This document shows, piece after piece, positions 51,424 to 62,112 of a DNA stretch of 64,000 nt. Made by a program: the position numbers and the translations under genes. A model generated the notes under the pieces. It saw nothing but the letters and a program-made list of their open reading frames with translations. It did no database searches and was not told the origin of the DNA. The stretch covers positions 1-64,000 of the forward strand of contig NZ_JABBGM010000003.1 of assembly GCF_012927405.1 (NCBI RefSeq), written 5' to 3'. Each line of letters opens with the position of its first letter. The stretch's first letter is position 1. Source of the stretch: Novosphingobium olei. GTDB taxonomy: Bacteria > Pseudomonadota > Alphaproteobacteria > Sphingomonadales > Sphingomonadaceae.

Positions 51424-52308
51424 TCAGTCGACGACCCAATCCGAACGCGCGATGCCCAGCAGGTCGAGTATCGCGGTCAGGTCGCCACGGTCGATCCAGC
51501 CATCGGCGGCGGCGCGGGCCTTGGGCTTGGCGCGATAGGCCAGGCCGAAGCTTGCCGCCTCGATCATCGGGATGTCGTTGGCGCCATCGCCGGTCGCCAG
51601 GCTGATCGTGCCCTCGCCCAGCCGCGCGGTTTCCTCCAGCAGCACCTTCTTCTTGACCGAGCTGTCGACGATCCCGCCGACAAGCCCCCCGGTCAGCACA
51701 CCGTCGTGCAGGCCCAGCCGGTTGCCGACCACGCGATCGAACCCCAGCATCTCTGCCACCGGATCAGCGAAGGAATGGAAACCGCCCGTCACCAGCACGG
51801 TGTGGCAGCCGCGCGCCTTCAGCGTGGAAACCAGCGTGCGCGCGCCCGGCATCGGGCGAATGCGCTCGTCGAGGCACTGGCGGATCGCCGCCTCTGGCAA
51901 GTCTTTCAGCAGGCCGACGCGTTCGCGCAGCGCGCTTTCGAAATCGAGCTCGCCCTGCATCGCGCGCTCGGTGATCGCCGCGATGCGATCCTTCAGGCCC
52001 GCGAAATCGGCCAGCTCGTCGATGCATTCCTGCCCGATCATCGTCGAATCCATGTCCGAAACGAACAGGTTCGGAACGCTGAACGGCTGGTGCGACAGCA
52101 GCAGGTCGCTGTCCGGGAAGCACTGGTCGAGAATGGCGCGCACTTGCGCCGGATCGCCCTCGACCAGTTCGAGCTCGAGCACGTTGGTGCAGAATTCGAG
52201 CATGCCCGCCCCGGCCACGTCCCAGCCGCGCGCCTCGATCAGTTCCATGGCGAGCGCAAGATTGTCACCAAGCGTGTCAGGGTCTGCTATCAGCCGCGCG
52301 ATGAGCAC
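51424..52308 (-). CDS. serB: Phosphoserine phosphatase
   Basis: Last step of serine synthesis. HAD hydrolase with motif [11 protein letters not shown] (nucleophile aspartate), motif [11 protein letters not shown], motif [13 protein letters not shown] and motif [14 protein letters not shown]. An N-terminal ACT-like regulatory region is present. The GTG at 52308 ([10 protein letters not shown]) is preferred: AAGGA lies 7 bases upstream, and the product (294 residues) matches usual length; an ATG at 52371 would add 21 unlikely residues. The start overlaps the divergent miaA start by 8 bases. Confidence 0.93.
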   Translation of the reverse strand: MLIARLIADPDTLGDNLALAMELIEARGWDVAGAGMLEFCTNVLELELVEGDPAQVRAILDQCFPDSDLLLSHQPFSVPNLFVSDMDSTMIGQECIDELADFAGLKDRIAAITERAMQGELDFESALRERVGLLKDLPEAAIRQCLDERIRPMPGARTLVSTLKARGCHTVLVTGGFHSFADPVAEMLGFDRVVGNRLGLHDGVLTGGLVGGIVDSSVKKKVLLEETARLGEGTISLATGDGANDIPMIEAASFGLAYRAKPKARAAADGWIDRGDLTAILDLLGIARSDWVVD

Positions 52309-53290
52309 CGGAAGTTCCTTATCTAGAGAGTCAGGCGAGCCGCAGGACGCCAAGCCGAGGCTGGCGCTCATTGCAGGGCCGACCGCCAGCGGCAAGAGCG
52401 ATCTCGCGGTCACGCTGGCGCTGGCCGAGCGCGCGGACGGGCGCGAAGCCGTCGTCATCAACGCCGACAGCGCGCAGGTCTATGCCGATCTCGCCGTGCT
52501 CAGCGCGCGCCCCTCGGAGGAAGAGATGCTCGGCGTGCCCCACCGCCTGTTCGGCGCGTGGGACGGCGCACACGCCTGCTCGGCCGCCGAGTGGGCCGCC
52601 GCCGCACGAACCGAGATCGAGCGCGCCCAGGCGCATGGCGCGCTGCCGATCCTGGTCGGCGGCACCGGCCTCTATATCCGCACCCTGCTCGACGGGATCG
52701 CCCCGGTGCCGGAGATCGATCCCGCCATCCGCGCCGAAGTACGCGCCCTCACCGTCGCTGAAGCCTTCGATGCGCTGCGCCGGGAGGACCCGGATCGCGC
52801 CGCCGCACTCCATCCCAACGACACGACCCGTATCGCCCGCGCGCTCGAAGTCGTGCGCAGCACCGGACGGCCGCTGGCCGACTGGCAGGCGGCGCGCGAG
52901 GGCGGCATCGGCGAGAGCGTTACCCTTCACCCGCTGATCCTGCTGCCCGAGCGCGACTGGCTCTATGCCCGCTGCGACCAGCGTTTTGCCCGCATGTGGG
53001 AAGGCGGCGCGCTGGGCGAAGTGGAAGCGCTGCTTGCGCGCGGACTCGACCCCGCCCTTCCCGTCATGCGCGCGATCGGTGTGCCCGAAATTGCCGCCTT
53101 CCTGCGCGGCGAAATATCGCAGGAAGAGGCGATTCGCGCCGGTCAGCAGGCGACGCGAAACTACGCCAAGCGGCAATATACCTGGTTGCGGCACCAGAAT
53201 CCGGGTCACTGGCCTCGGATGACGTTCGAAAATTCCATTGACACCGCCCACGCCGTAAGTTTATTGCGCAATCCAGTGATTGACAGATAG
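52301..53290 (+). CDS. miaA: tRNA dimethylallyltransferase
   Basis: About 329 residues. Adds the isopentenyl group to A37 of tRNAs reading UNN codons. Walker A-type [16 protein letters not shown], then [32 protein letters not shown] and [14 protein letters not shown]. The start is uncertain: ATG 52301 is the only in-frame candidate before the P loop, but it lies inside the divergent serB start region. A terminator-like hairpin follows at 53356. Confidence 0.94.
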   Translation: MSTGSSLSRESGEPQDAKPRLALIAGPTASGKSDLAVTLALAERADGREAVVINADSAQVYADLAVLSARPSEEEMLGVPHRLFGAWDGAHACSAAEWAAAARTEIERAQAHGALPILVGGTGLYIRTLLDGIAPVPEIDPAIRAEVRALTVAEAFDALRREDPDRAAALHPNDTTRIARALEVVRSTGRPLADWQAAREGGIGESVTLHPLILLPERDWLYARCDQRFARMWEGGALGEVEALLARGLDPALPVMRAIGVPEIAAFLRGEISQEEAIRAGQQATRNYAKRQYTWLRHQNPGHWPRMTFENSIDTAHAVSLLRNPVIDR

Positions 53291-53308
53291 TTTTGTATCA
53301 CGTAGCAA
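53280..53308 (+). promoter_or_regulatory. Candidate promoter of ilvB
   Basis: TTGACA (53280-53285), 17 bases, then TAGCAA (53303-53308). The -35 is perfect; the -10 is poor. It lies at the miaA stop codon and would give a leader of about 180 nt. Confidence 0.35.
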
Positions 53309-53355
53309 GCCGTCAATTGCCCGGCATCTTGTCGGGTGTCCCGAGGTGGGAGAGA

Positions 53356-53384
53356 CGGCCCGGCGCAGGCAATGCGCCGGGCCG
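53356..53384 (+). terminator. Strong hairpin between miaA and ilvB
   Basis: CGGCCCGGCGCA (53356-53367) pairs perfectly with TGCGCCGGGCCG (53373-53384), then AAATATTTTCGG. It may terminate miaA transcripts or act as an attenuator in the ilvB leader; it lies 112 bp before the ilvB start. Confidence 0.75.
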
Positions 53385-53496
53385 AAATATTTTCGGCTCA
53401 GGCGATGCAGAACGTCCGTCAGGGTCGTCACAAGGTGTTTCGTTCGGGTCCCCCCGGCGCTATGGGGCGGGCCTTCGCAAGCAAGGGAATTGTCGC

Positions 53497-55248
53497 GTGA
53501 AAACCGAGCGCAGCGGCGCCGAAATCCTCGTCGAGAGCCTGGTCGCCAAGGGCGTCGAATTCGTGTTCGGCTATCCCGGCGGCGCTGTGCTGCCGATCTA
53601 CGACGCCCTTTTCGGCGATGAACGCATCCGCCACATCCTCGTCCGCCACGAAGCCGGCGCGGCCCACGCAGCCGAAGGCTATGCCCGCGCCACCGGCAAA
53701 CCCGGCGTCGTGCTGGTGACTTCGGGCCCGGGTGCGACCAATGCCGTCACCGGCATTGCCGATGCCTTCATGGATTCGATCCCGCTCGTCGTCATCACCG
53801 GCCAGGTGCCCACCGGCCTGATCGGTTCGGACGCGTTCCAGGAAGCCGATACCGTCGGCATCACGCGCCACTGCACCAAGCACAACTATCTGGTGAAAGA
53901 CCCGGCGCAGCTCGCCGCGACGATCGACGAGGCGTTCCGCATCGCCACCGAAGGCCGCCCCGGCCCAGTCGTGATCGACATTCCCAAGGACGTGCAGATC
54001 GCGCAGGCCGCGTGGGATGCGGTCGCCCCGCAGCAGCGCAACCGCTACACCCCGCAGGTTCAGGCGCCGGCCGACGATATCGCCGAAGCGGTGCGCATGA
54101 TCGCCGCGGCGCAGGCGCCGATCCTCTACACCGGCGGCGGCGTGATCAATTCCGGGCCCGAAGCTACCCGCCTGCTTCGCGAACTGCAGAAGCTGACCGG
54201 TGCGCCCGTCACGTCCACGCTGATGGGCCTCGGCGCTTTCCCCGCCGAAGACCCGGCCTGGCTCGGCATGCTCGGCATGCACGGAACCTATGAAGCCAAC
54301 ATGGCGATGAACCGGGCGGACCTGATTGTCTGCGTCGGCGCCCGCTTCGACGATCGCGTCACCGGCCGCCTCGATGCCTTCGCGCCCAACAGCAAGAAGA
54401 TCCACATCGACATCGATCGCGCCTCGATCAACAAGACCGTGCGCGTCGACCTGCCGCTGATCGGCGATTGCGCCAAGGTGCTCGGCCAGATCATCGAAGG
54501 CTGGCTGGAAGCCGGCTGCCAGAAGGTCGATCAGGCCGAATGGTATGCCCGCATCGATGGCTGGCGCGCACGCAACAGCCTCGCCTATCCGCGTCGCAAG
54601 AAGGGCGAGATCATGCCCCAGTACGCGGTCGAGCGGCTCCATGCCCTCACCCAGGATCGCGATCCGATCATCGCCACCGAAGTCGGCCAGCACCAGATGT
54701 GGGCGGCGCAGTACTTCCCGTTCCAGAAGCCCAACAAGTGGCTCACCTCGGGTGGCCTCGGCACGATGGGCTATGGCCTGCCCGCCGCGATCGGCGCGCA
54801 GCTGGGCAACCCGGACACGCTGGTGATCGACGTCGCGGGCGACGCCTCGATCCAGATGAACATCCAGGAGCTGGGCACCGCCACGCAGTACCGTCTGCCG
54901 GTCAAGGTGTTCATCCTCAACAACGAATGGATGGGCATGGTCCGCCAGTGGCAGGAACTGACCTACGAAAGCCGCTATTCTAACTCCTATTCGGACAGCC
55001 TGCCCGATTTCGTGAAGCTCGCCGAAGCCTATGGCTGGAAGGGCATCCGCATCGAGGATGAAAGCCAGCTCGACGCCGGCATCCAGGCGATGATCGACCA
55101 TGATGGGCCGGTGATCGTCGATTGCCTCGTCACCAAGGAAGCCAACTGCTTCCCGATGATCCCGTCGGGCGCGGCGCACACCGACATGATCCTCTACGGG
55201 GACGAAGTCGCCGGCACGATGGACGACGAAGCCAAGGCGCTCGTCTGA
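53497..55248 (+). CDS. ilvB: Acetolactate synthase large subunit
   Basis: 583 residues. TPP and FAD enzyme, first common step of valine/leucine/isoleucine synthesis. [15 protein letters not shown] and [18 protein letters not shown] (the TPP-activating glutamate), [29 protein letters not shown], and the C-terminal TPP magnesium motif [14 protein letters not shown] ... [12 protein letters not shown]. The GTG start at 53497 has AAGGGAA 8 bases upstream and overlaps a short upstream frame's stop (GTGA). ilvN follows 16 bp later. Confidence 0.98.
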   Translation: MKTERSGAEILVESLVAKGVEFVFGYPGGAVLPIYDALFGDERIRHILVRHEAGAAHAAEGYARATGKPGVVLVTSGPGATNAVTGIADAFMDSIPLVVITGQVPTGLIGSDAFQEADTVGITRHCTKHNYLVKDPAQLAATIDEAFRIATEGRPGPVVIDIPKDVQIAQAAWDAVAPQQRNRYTPQVQAPADDIAEAVRMIAAAQAPILYTGGGVINSGPEATRLLRELQKLTGAPVTSTLMGLGAFPAEDPAWLGMLGMHGTYEANMAMNRADLIVCVGARFDDRVTGRLDAFAPNSKKIHIDIDRASINKTVRVDLPLIGDCAKVLGQIIEGWLEAGCQKVDQAEWYARIDGWRARNSLAYPRRKKGEIMPQYAVERLHALTQDRDPIIATEVGQHQMWAAQYFPFQKPNKWLTSGGLGTMGYGLPAAIGAQLGNPDTLVIDVAGDASIQMNIQELGTATQYRLPVKVFILNNEWMGMVRQWQELTYESRYSNSYSDSLPDFVKLAEAYGWKGIRIEDESQLDAGIQAMIDHDGPVIVDCLVTKEANCFPMIPSGAAHTDMILYGDEVAGTMDDEAKALV

Positions 55249-56844
<1,596 letters not shown>

Positions 56845-56855
56845 TCGACACCGCG

Positions 56856-56882
56856 CCGGGAGCCTGCACCTGCGGCTCCCGG
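56856..56882 (+). terminator. Hairpin after ilvC
   Basis: CCGGGAGCC (56856-56864) pairs with GGCTCCCGG (56874-56882) around a 9-base loop. No T run follows, so termination efficiency is uncertain. Confidence 0.5.
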
Positions 56883-56983
56883 TCGCATTCCACCAACGAC
56901 CATCCGCGCTCGACCGAGGTAATGGATACTTAGGGCTTGCCCAGATATCTCCATAATGGAGAGAACGGGGGCAGGTTTTTAAG

Positions 56984-57325
56984 ATGGTCCGATTCCTGAC
57001 AAGGTCGAGCAGCGCTGGCCTGCTCTGCGTGCTTGCCGCAGGCTGCGGGCCCGGCCCCCGGGACGAAGCCACCCAAGGCCCGCCGCTCCTGCCTTCCGCG
57101 CCTGCCTCGGCGTCTGAGGACGATCCGTGCGGCGCCAGCGCGCTCTCCGCCCTGCTGCAGCGCACCGACAGTCCGCAGATCCGCGCCAGCGTCGCCCAGT
57201 TCGCGGGCGGCGACCCTGTCCGCTGGGTCCGCCCGGGCCGCGCCGTCACCACCGACTACGTGTCCGAACGACTCAACATCGTGCTCGACGATGCCGACCG
57301 CATCGTCGCCCTGCGCTGCGGCTGA
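56984..57325 (+). CDS. I78-family peptidase inhibitor-like lipoprotein
   Basis: 113 residues. A signal with lipobox LAAGC puts the lipidated cysteine at about 21. After a low-complexity linker, the I78 domain is recognisable: DPCGAS, then VRWVRPGRAVTTDY, then SERLNIVLDDADRIVALRCG, with two cysteines likely bridged. Such small proteins resemble fungal serine peptidase inhibitors; whether this one inhibits anything is unknown. Outer-membrane or periplasmic. Confidence 0.8.
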   Translation: MVRFLTRSSSAGLLCVLAAGCGPGPRDEATQGPPLLPSAPASASEDDPCGASALSALLQRTDSPQIRASVAQFAGGDPVRWVRPGRAVTTDYVSERLNIVLDDADRIVALRCG

Positions 57326-57343
57326 AACCCTTCCCGCCGCCGC

Positions 57344-58483
57344 TCAATCCATCAACGCGAAGGCCGTGCGCAGTTCGCGCACGAACGCCTGCGGCTGCTC
57401 CCACGCGGCGAAGTGCCCACCCTTGTCGAGCGTGCCCCAGTGCACCAGACGCTCGCAATGCCGTTCGAACCACTTGCGCGGCGTCGGCAGCACTTCCTTG
57501 GGATAGGCGCTCGCCGCCACCGGAATGGTCATCGGCCCCGCCCCGAAATTGCCGAAGCTTTCCCAGTAAAGCCTTGCCGAAGAGGCGCCGGCCGCCGTCA
57601 GCCAGTAGAGCATGATGTTATCGAGCATGGCATCGCGGCTCAGCGCATCTTCCGGCGCACCGGCGTTGTCGGTCCACGCCCACATCTTCTCGTAGATCCA
57701 GCCCGCCAGTCCCACGGGCGAATCGACCAGGCCATAGCCCACCGTCTGCGGTCGCGTGGCCTGTTGCTTGGAATATCCCGAATCCCAATCCTGGTAGTAT
57801 TTCAGCGCGGTCAGCGCGCGCAGGTCCGCGGCATCGGGATTGGCGAGATCGTCCTTGTCGGGCTGCGCGATCGGCATGTTGACGTGGATGCCCGCGCACC
57901 CCGCAACGTTCTGCATCGCGATCTGCGTGGTCACGCCCGCGCCCCAGTCGCCGCCTTGCGCATACCACCGGTCATAGCCCAGCCGCGCCATCAGCTCGCC
58001 CCAGGCCCTTGCGATCTTCTCGATGCCCCAGCCGGTCTGCTCGGGCTTCCCCGAAAAGCCGAAGCCCGGCAGGCACGGGATCACGAGGTGGAACGCGTCC
58101 TCCGCCCTGCCGCTTTCCGGATTCGTCAGCGGTTCGATCACCCCGCGAAACTCCAGGATCGAGCCGGGCCAGCCATGCGTCAGGATCAACGGCCGCGCGC
58201 CCTCCACGGCCGAACGCACGTGCAGGAAGCGGATGTCGAGCCCGTCGATCTTGGTGCTGAACAGCCCCAGCCGGTTGAGCCAGCTCTCGCAAGCGCGCCA
58301 GTCGTACCGGTCGCGCCAGTAGGCGACGAGGTCCTTCAGCGCGGCGAGCGGCGTCCCTTGCGTCCAGTCGCCCACCGTCTCCTTTTCCGGCCAGCGCGCC
58401 AGGTCGAGCCGGCGGTTGAGATCGTCGATCTCGCTCTGCGGCACCTGCACGACGAACGGTTCAATGCTTTCGGACATGCTCAT
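57344..58483 (-). CDS. Epoxide hydrolase family protein (alpha/beta hydrolase)
   Basis: 379 residues. N-terminal EHN domain (about 5-110; PQSEIDDLNRRLDLARWPEK), then the hydrolase core with oxyanion HGWPGS, nucleophile aspartate in QGGDWGAG and histidine in KGGHFAAWEQP near the C terminus. Opens epoxides by way of an ester intermediate; substrate unknown, relatives include juvenile-hormone-like epoxide hydrolases. Two starts are possible, 58483 or 58477. It converges on the I78 gene with an 18-bp gap. Confidence 0.9.
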   Translation of the reverse strand: MSMSESIEPFVVQVPQSEIDDLNRRLDLARWPEKETVGDWTQGTPLAALKDLVAYWRDRYDWRACESWLNRLGLFSTKIDGLDIRFLHVRSAVEGARPLILTHGWPGSILEFRGVIEPLTNPESGRAEDAFHLVIPCLPGFGFSGKPEQTGWGIEKIARAWGELMARLGYDRWYAQGGDWGAGVTTQIAMQNVAGCAGIHVNMPIAQPDKDDLANPDAADLRALTALKYYQDWDSGYSKQQATRPQTVGYGLVDSPVGLAGWIYEKMWAWTDNAGAPEDALSRDAMLDNIMLYWLTAAGASSARLYWESFGNFGAGPMTIPVAASAYPKEVLPTPRKWFERHCERLVHWGTLDKGGHFAAWEQPQAFVRELRTAFALMD

Positions 58484-58546
58484 TCCCTCATCCCTTTTCC
58501 ACTTCACTGTGGACAATCGCCGCCCGATTCACCATAGGCTTCGCCC

Positions 58547-58597
58547 ATGACCGGCCTGCTGGACCTTACCCTGCGACTTACCCGCCCTTGGGCGTGA
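58547..58597 (+). CDS. Leucine-rich leader peptide of leuA
   Basis: A 16-codon frame, MTGLLDLTLRLTRPWA, with five leucine codons among residues 4-11, stops 91 bp before leuA on the same strand. This is the form of an attenuation leader peptide. GGACC inside the leader (58561-58565), GGTCC at 58609-58613 and GGACC at 58644-58648 allow two mutually exclusive stems, so ribosome stalling at the leucines could choose between them. A G+C-rich inner stem (GGCGC/GCGCC) lies in the second. No U run follows, so control might be translational. Inferred from sequence only. Confidence 0.55.
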   Translation: MTGLLDLTLRLTRPWA

Positions 58598-58688
58598 GCT
58601 GATGCGTCGGTCCTGATCGGCGCGCACGGCGCCCAGGGGTTACGGACCACACCAGACGCTTCCAATTCCAGCTTCGAGTTGCAGACCC

Positions 58689-60359
58689 ATGACCATGCTC
58701 AAGGACCCTTCGGTCAAGTATCGCCCGTTCCCGCAGATCCACCTGCCCGATCGCCAGTGGCCCAACCGCGTCATCGACAAGGCCCCGCGCTGGCTGTCGA
58801 CCGACATGCGCGACGGCAACCAGTCGCTGATCGATCCGATGGACGCGGAAAAGAAGGCCCGCTTCTTCGACCTGCTGCTCAAGGTCGGCCTCAAGGAAAT
58901 CGAGGTCGGCTTCCCCAGCGCGGGCGCCACCGAGTACGACTTCATCCGCGGCCTCGTCGATGAGGGGCGCATCCCCGACGACGTCTTCGTCCAGGTGCTG
59001 ACCCAGTCGCGCGAAGACCTGATCAAGACCAGCTTCGAAAGCCTCGCCGGCGCACGCCAAGCGATCGTCCACGTCTACAACGCCGTCTCGCCGCTGTGGC
59101 GCCAGGTGGTGTTCGGCATGGAAAAGGCCGAAATCCGCGAGATCGCCCGCGCCGGCGCCACCTTCCTGCGCGATCAGGCGGCCCGTTTCCCGCAGACCGA
59201 CTGGCACTTCGAATACAGCCCCGAAACCTTCTCCACCGCCGAAGTCGATTTCAGCATCGAATGCTGCGAAGCGGTGATGGAAGTGCTGCAGCCCACGGTC
59301 GAAAAGCCGATCATCCTCAACCTGCCGGCCACGGTCGAAGCGGCGACGGCGAACATCTACGCCGACCAGATCGAATACTTCTGCCGCAACCTGCCGAACC
59401 GCGATCGCGCGATCATCAGCCTGCACACCCACAACGATCGCGGCACCGGCGTCGCCGCCGCCGAACTGGGGCTGATGGCCGGGGCCGACCGCGTCGAAGG
59501 CTGCCTGTTCGGCAATGGCGAGCGCACCGGCAACTGCTGCCTCGTCACCGTCGGCCTCAACCTCTACACGCAGGGCGTCGATCCGGGCCTCGATTTCTCG
59601 GACATCGACGAAGTCATCCAGACGGTCGAATACTGCAACCAGCTGCCCGTCCACCCGCGCCACCCCTATGGCGGCGAACTGGTGTTCACGGCGTTTTCGG
59701 GCAGCCACCAAGACGCGATCAAGAAGGGCTTCGCCGCGCAGGAAAAGCGCAACGACGATCTCTGGGCCGTCCCCTACCTGCCGATCGACCCGGCCGACCT
59801 CGGCCGCAGCTACGAAGCGGTGATCCGCGTCAACTCCCAGTCAGGCAAGGGCGGCTTTGCCTGGGTGCTCGAACAGGATCAGGGCCTCAAGCTGCCCAAG
59901 AAGATGCAGGCGCACTTCAGCCGCCACGTGCAGGAACTGGCCGATGAACTGGGCCGCGAACTGCAGGCGGCCGACATCTGGAGCGTGTTCCGCAAGACCT
60001 ACCGCCTCGAAGGCGCGCAGCGCTTCCAGCTGGTAGATTACGACGAAAGCCGCGCGCCCGACGGCACGCGCGTCTTCGCCGGCAAGATCGAGGTCGATGG
60101 CAAGGTCCAGTCGGTCAGCGGTCGCGGCAATGGCCTGATCTCGTCGGTCGTCGCCACGCTCAAGGACGGCTTCGGCATCGAGCTTGATGTGCGCGATTAC
60201 ACCGAACACGCCCTCACCGGCGGCAGCGACGCGCGCGCCGCCGCCTACGTCGAATGCGTCACCCCCGATGGCCGCGCGATCTGGGGCGTCGGCATCGACG
60301 AAGACGTCGCCACCGCCAGCGTCCGCGCCATCCTCAGCGCCGCCAACGCGGCAAGCTAA
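58689..60359 (+). CDS. leuA: 2-isopropylmalate synthase
   Basis: 556 residues, the long (LeuA type 2, actinobacterial/plant-like) form. First committed step of leucine synthesis from 2-ketoisovalerate and acetyl-Co[14 protein letters not shown] near the N terminus carries metal and catalytic residues; [16 protein letters not shown]; the metal-binding [28 protein letters not shown]. The C-terminal LeuA allosteric domain (about 430-550) binds leucine. Preceded by a leader peptide. Confidence 0.98.
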   Translation: MTMLKDPSVKYRPFPQIHLPDRQWPNRVIDKAPRWLSTDMRDGNQSLIDPMDAEKKARFFDLLLKVGLKEIEVGFPSAGATEYDFIRGLVDEGRIPDDVFVQVLTQSREDLIKTSFESLAGARQAIVHVYNAVSPLWRQVVFGMEKAEIREIARAGATFLRDQAARFPQTDWHFEYSPETFSTAEVDFSIECCEAVMEVLQPTVEKPIILNLPATVEAATANIYADQIEYFCRNLPNRDRAIISLHTHNDRGTGVAAAELGLMAGADRVEGCLFGNGERTGNCCLVTVGLNLYTQGVDPGLDFSDIDEVIQTVEYCNQLPVHPRHPYGGELVFTAFSGSHQDAIKKGFAAQEKRNDDLWAVPYLPIDPADLGRSYEAVIRVNSQSGKGGFAWVLEQDQGLKLPKKMQAHFSRHVQELADELGRELQAADIWSVFRKTYRLEGAQRFQLVDYDESRAPDGTRVFAGKIEVDGKVQSVSGRGNGLISSVVATLKDGFGIELDVRDYTEHALTGGSDARAAAYVECVTPDGRAIWGVGIDEDVATASVRAILSAANAAS

Positions 60360-60371
60360 GGCAACACAGCC

Positions 60372-60396
60372 CCTCCCCGGGCTCGTCTCGGGGAGG
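60372..60396. terminator. Hairpin between convergent leuA and TauE-like gene
   Basis: CCTCCCCG (60372-60379) pairs with CGGGGAGG (60389-60396), followed on the plus strand by TGGCAAATCTTCTTT. Confidence 0.6.
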
Positions 60397-60416
60397 TGGC
60401 AAATCTTCTTTGACGC

Positions 60417-61196
60417 CTAGATTGACGACGAAGTGATATAGGCGCCAATCGCGATCACAGCGGCGGCAAAGCCCCGTTCGAGCAGCCCCTTCCGGCTGCC
60501 AAGCAGCTTGCCCAGCGAGATGCCGCCGATCGTCCCGACGACACCGCCCACGACCAGCAACGCCGTCACGCGCCAATCGACCATCCCTGACAGGGCATAG
60601 GACGTGGCGGTGGCGAACCCCAGCGCACTGACCACGACCAGCGACGTGCCGATCGCGAAGGGCAGCGGCATCGCGGTCGCCAGGACCAGCCCGGGTACAA
60701 TCAGGAAGCCACCACCGATTCCGAAAAAGCCAGCCGCAAGCCCGACACCCAGCCCGATCGGAACCAGACGCGGCAGCAGCGTTGCGGCGCTTTGCCGGGT
60801 CAGCCGCACATCGGGGGCTTCAGCCGTGCGACGCTTGCGCAGCATGGACAGCCCTACACCGATCATCAGCAGCCCGAACAGGACAAGCAGCCGCTTGCCG
60901 TCGAACGCCTTGCCCAATTCGGCTCCCAGCGCGGCACCGATCATGCCGGAAACCGCAAAGACGCTTGCGCAGCGCCACTTCACGCGGCCTGCACGCGCAT
61001 GGCCGACGAGGCTGGCCAGCGCGTTGACCGTGACGGCCACCGCGGCCGTCCCGATTGCGGCGTGCGGCGATCCCACGCCGACGACATAGATCAGCAGTGG
61101 CACGGCCAGGATCGATCCTCCTCCGCCGACAAGACCGAGGATCAGACCGATCAGGCCACCGGATGCCAGCGCGGCAAGTAGGGCAGCGGTGTCCAT
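60417..61196 (-). CDS. TauE/SafE-family permease of the sulfide locus
   Basis: 259 residues with about eight helices. Repeat signatures LGLVGGGGSILAVPLLIY and GFFGIGGGFLIVPGLVLA are typical of TauE/SafE permeases, which export sulfite or related anions. It begins 7 bp after the rhodanese stop, in one transcript with the ArsR regulator. In BigR operons such a permease is thought to remove sulfite made from sulfide oxidation. Start at 61196. Confidence 0.92.
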   Translation of the reverse strand: MDTAALLAALASGGLIGLILGLVGGGGSILAVPLLIYVVGVGSPHAAIGTAAVAVTVNALASLVGHARAGRVKWRCASVFAVSGMIGAALGAELGKAFDGKRLLVLFGLLMIGVGLSMLRKRRTAEAPDVRLTRQSAATLLPRLVPIGLGVGLAAGFFGIGGGFLIVPGLVLATAMPLPFAIGTSLVVVSALGFATATSYALSGMVDWRVTALLVVGGVVGTIGGISLGKLLGSRKGLLERGFAAAVIAIGAYITSSSI

Positions 61197-61203
61197 GATT
61201 GCC

Positions 61204-61722
61204 TCAGGCGACCTTGCGCCGGTTCCAGGGCATGAGACGCAGCAGGTTGGCCATCCCGCACCACCCCGTGACGCCCGCGAACACCAGCCCGGCGCCAACG
61301 AATGCGGACAGCGCAAGGAAGCCAGAAGCAACGAACATGCCCAGCAACACGCCGATCAGCACCAGCGCACCGGCAGTAATCTGAACCTGTCGCATGATCT
61401 CCAGCGGCTGCGAGCGATCGGCGACGACGGGCTGTCCCGCCTGTCGCCACGCCTCGATGCCACCCCCCAGGATATAGGCCGGCGCACCTCTCGCTGCTGC
61501 AAAGAGTTGTGCCGCATTGGCAGCAGTACGCATCCCCGACTTGCAGTGGAACACGACCGCGCGACTGTCACATGGAAGATCGCTGATGCGGTCAAGCGGC
61601 AGGTTCATCGCACCGGGAATACGCTCGCGGGCAAATTCATCGGCACCGCGAATGTCGATCAGGCGCGCACCGACATCCATCGCAGCGCGCGTATCGGCAG
61701 GAGATAAGGCAGCGAGCATCAT
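61204..61722 (-). CDS. Rhodanese domain fused to DUF2892 membrane domain (YgaP-like)
   Basis: 172 residues. Rhodanese domain (about 1-105) with LIDIRGADEFARERIPGA and active-site cysteine in FHCKSGMRT; then two membrane helices (about 115-150) of a DUF2892 domain, as in YgaP, which handles persulfide sulfur at the inner membrane. AAGGA lies 8 bases before the ATG at 61722, inside the end of the ArsR gene; the ArsR stop is 5 bp upstream. Confidence 0.9.
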   Translation of the reverse strand: MMLAALSPADTRAAMDVGARLIDIRGADEFARERIPGAMNLPLDRISDLPCDSRAVVFHCKSGMRTAANAAQLFAAARGAPAYILGGGIEAWRQAGQPVVADRSQPLEIMRQVQITAGALVLIGVLLGMFVASGFLALSAFVGAGLVFAGVTGWCGMANLLRLMPWNRRKVA

Positions 61723-61726
61723 CGCA

Positions 61727-62062
61727 TCAGTCCTTGCAATAGAGTTGGTAAAGCGTGCCGAGCAGCGTCTCGACGCGCTCATCCGAAATTGTGTACCAAA
61801 GCGTCTGGCTTTCGCGCCGGTAGGTCACGAGGCCTTCCTGCCGCATCTTGGCGAGATGCTGGGAACAGGCCGATTGAGACAGCCCGACATCGCGGGCCAG
61901 ATCGCCAACCGTCACCTCGCCATGCTCGACCAGCTTGCACAGCAGCATCAGCCGGCGCGTGTTGCCAATTGCCTTCAGCGTATCGGCAACTTGCGCCGCC
62001 TTCGCTTCGAATGTCGCCAGATCCATCGGCGGCTTCAGCATCATAGTCACTCCATTAGGCAT
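61727..62062 (-). CDS. ArsR-family sulfide/persulfide-sensing repressor (BigR/SqrR-like)
   Basis: 111 residues. Winged helix with GNTRRLMLLCKLVEHGEVTVGDLARDVGLSQSACSQHLAKMR (helix-turn-helix) and a wing VTYRRESQTLWY. Two cysteines, one in LLCKLVE (about residue 42) and one in LYCKD at the C terminus, match the pair that forms a tetrasulfide or disulfide in BigR/SqrR, which release DNA when persulfides are present. A further cysteine lies in QSACSQH. Start may be 62062 or 62044. The palindrome CTAATATATTAG just upstream is the likely operator. Confidence 0.9.
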   Translation of the reverse strand: MPNGVTMMLKPPMDLATFEAKAAQVADTLKAIGNTRRLMLLCKLVEHGEVTVGDLARDVGLSQSACSQHLAKMRQEGLVTYRRESQTLWYTISDERVETLLGTLYQLYCKD

Positions 62063-62079
62063 TGCTTATGTAGAATCTT

Positions 62080-62091
62080 CTAATATATTAG
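62080..62091. promoter_or_regulatory. Palindromic operator candidate CTAATATATTAG
   Basis: A perfect 12-bp AT-rich palindrome midway between the divergent ArsR regulator (start 62062) and the MBL-fold gene (start 62113). Position and form fit an ArsR/BigR box shared by both transcripts. Confidence 0.65.
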
Positions 62092-62112
62092 CAAGAGCTA
62101 ACGGAGGAAATC

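Noticed and set aside
53405..53500. Short frame before ilvB as a classical branched-chain attenuator peptide
   Set aside because: It has no run of leucine, valine or isoleucine codons, and the hairpin lies before it, not after. Kept only as a coupling candidate.
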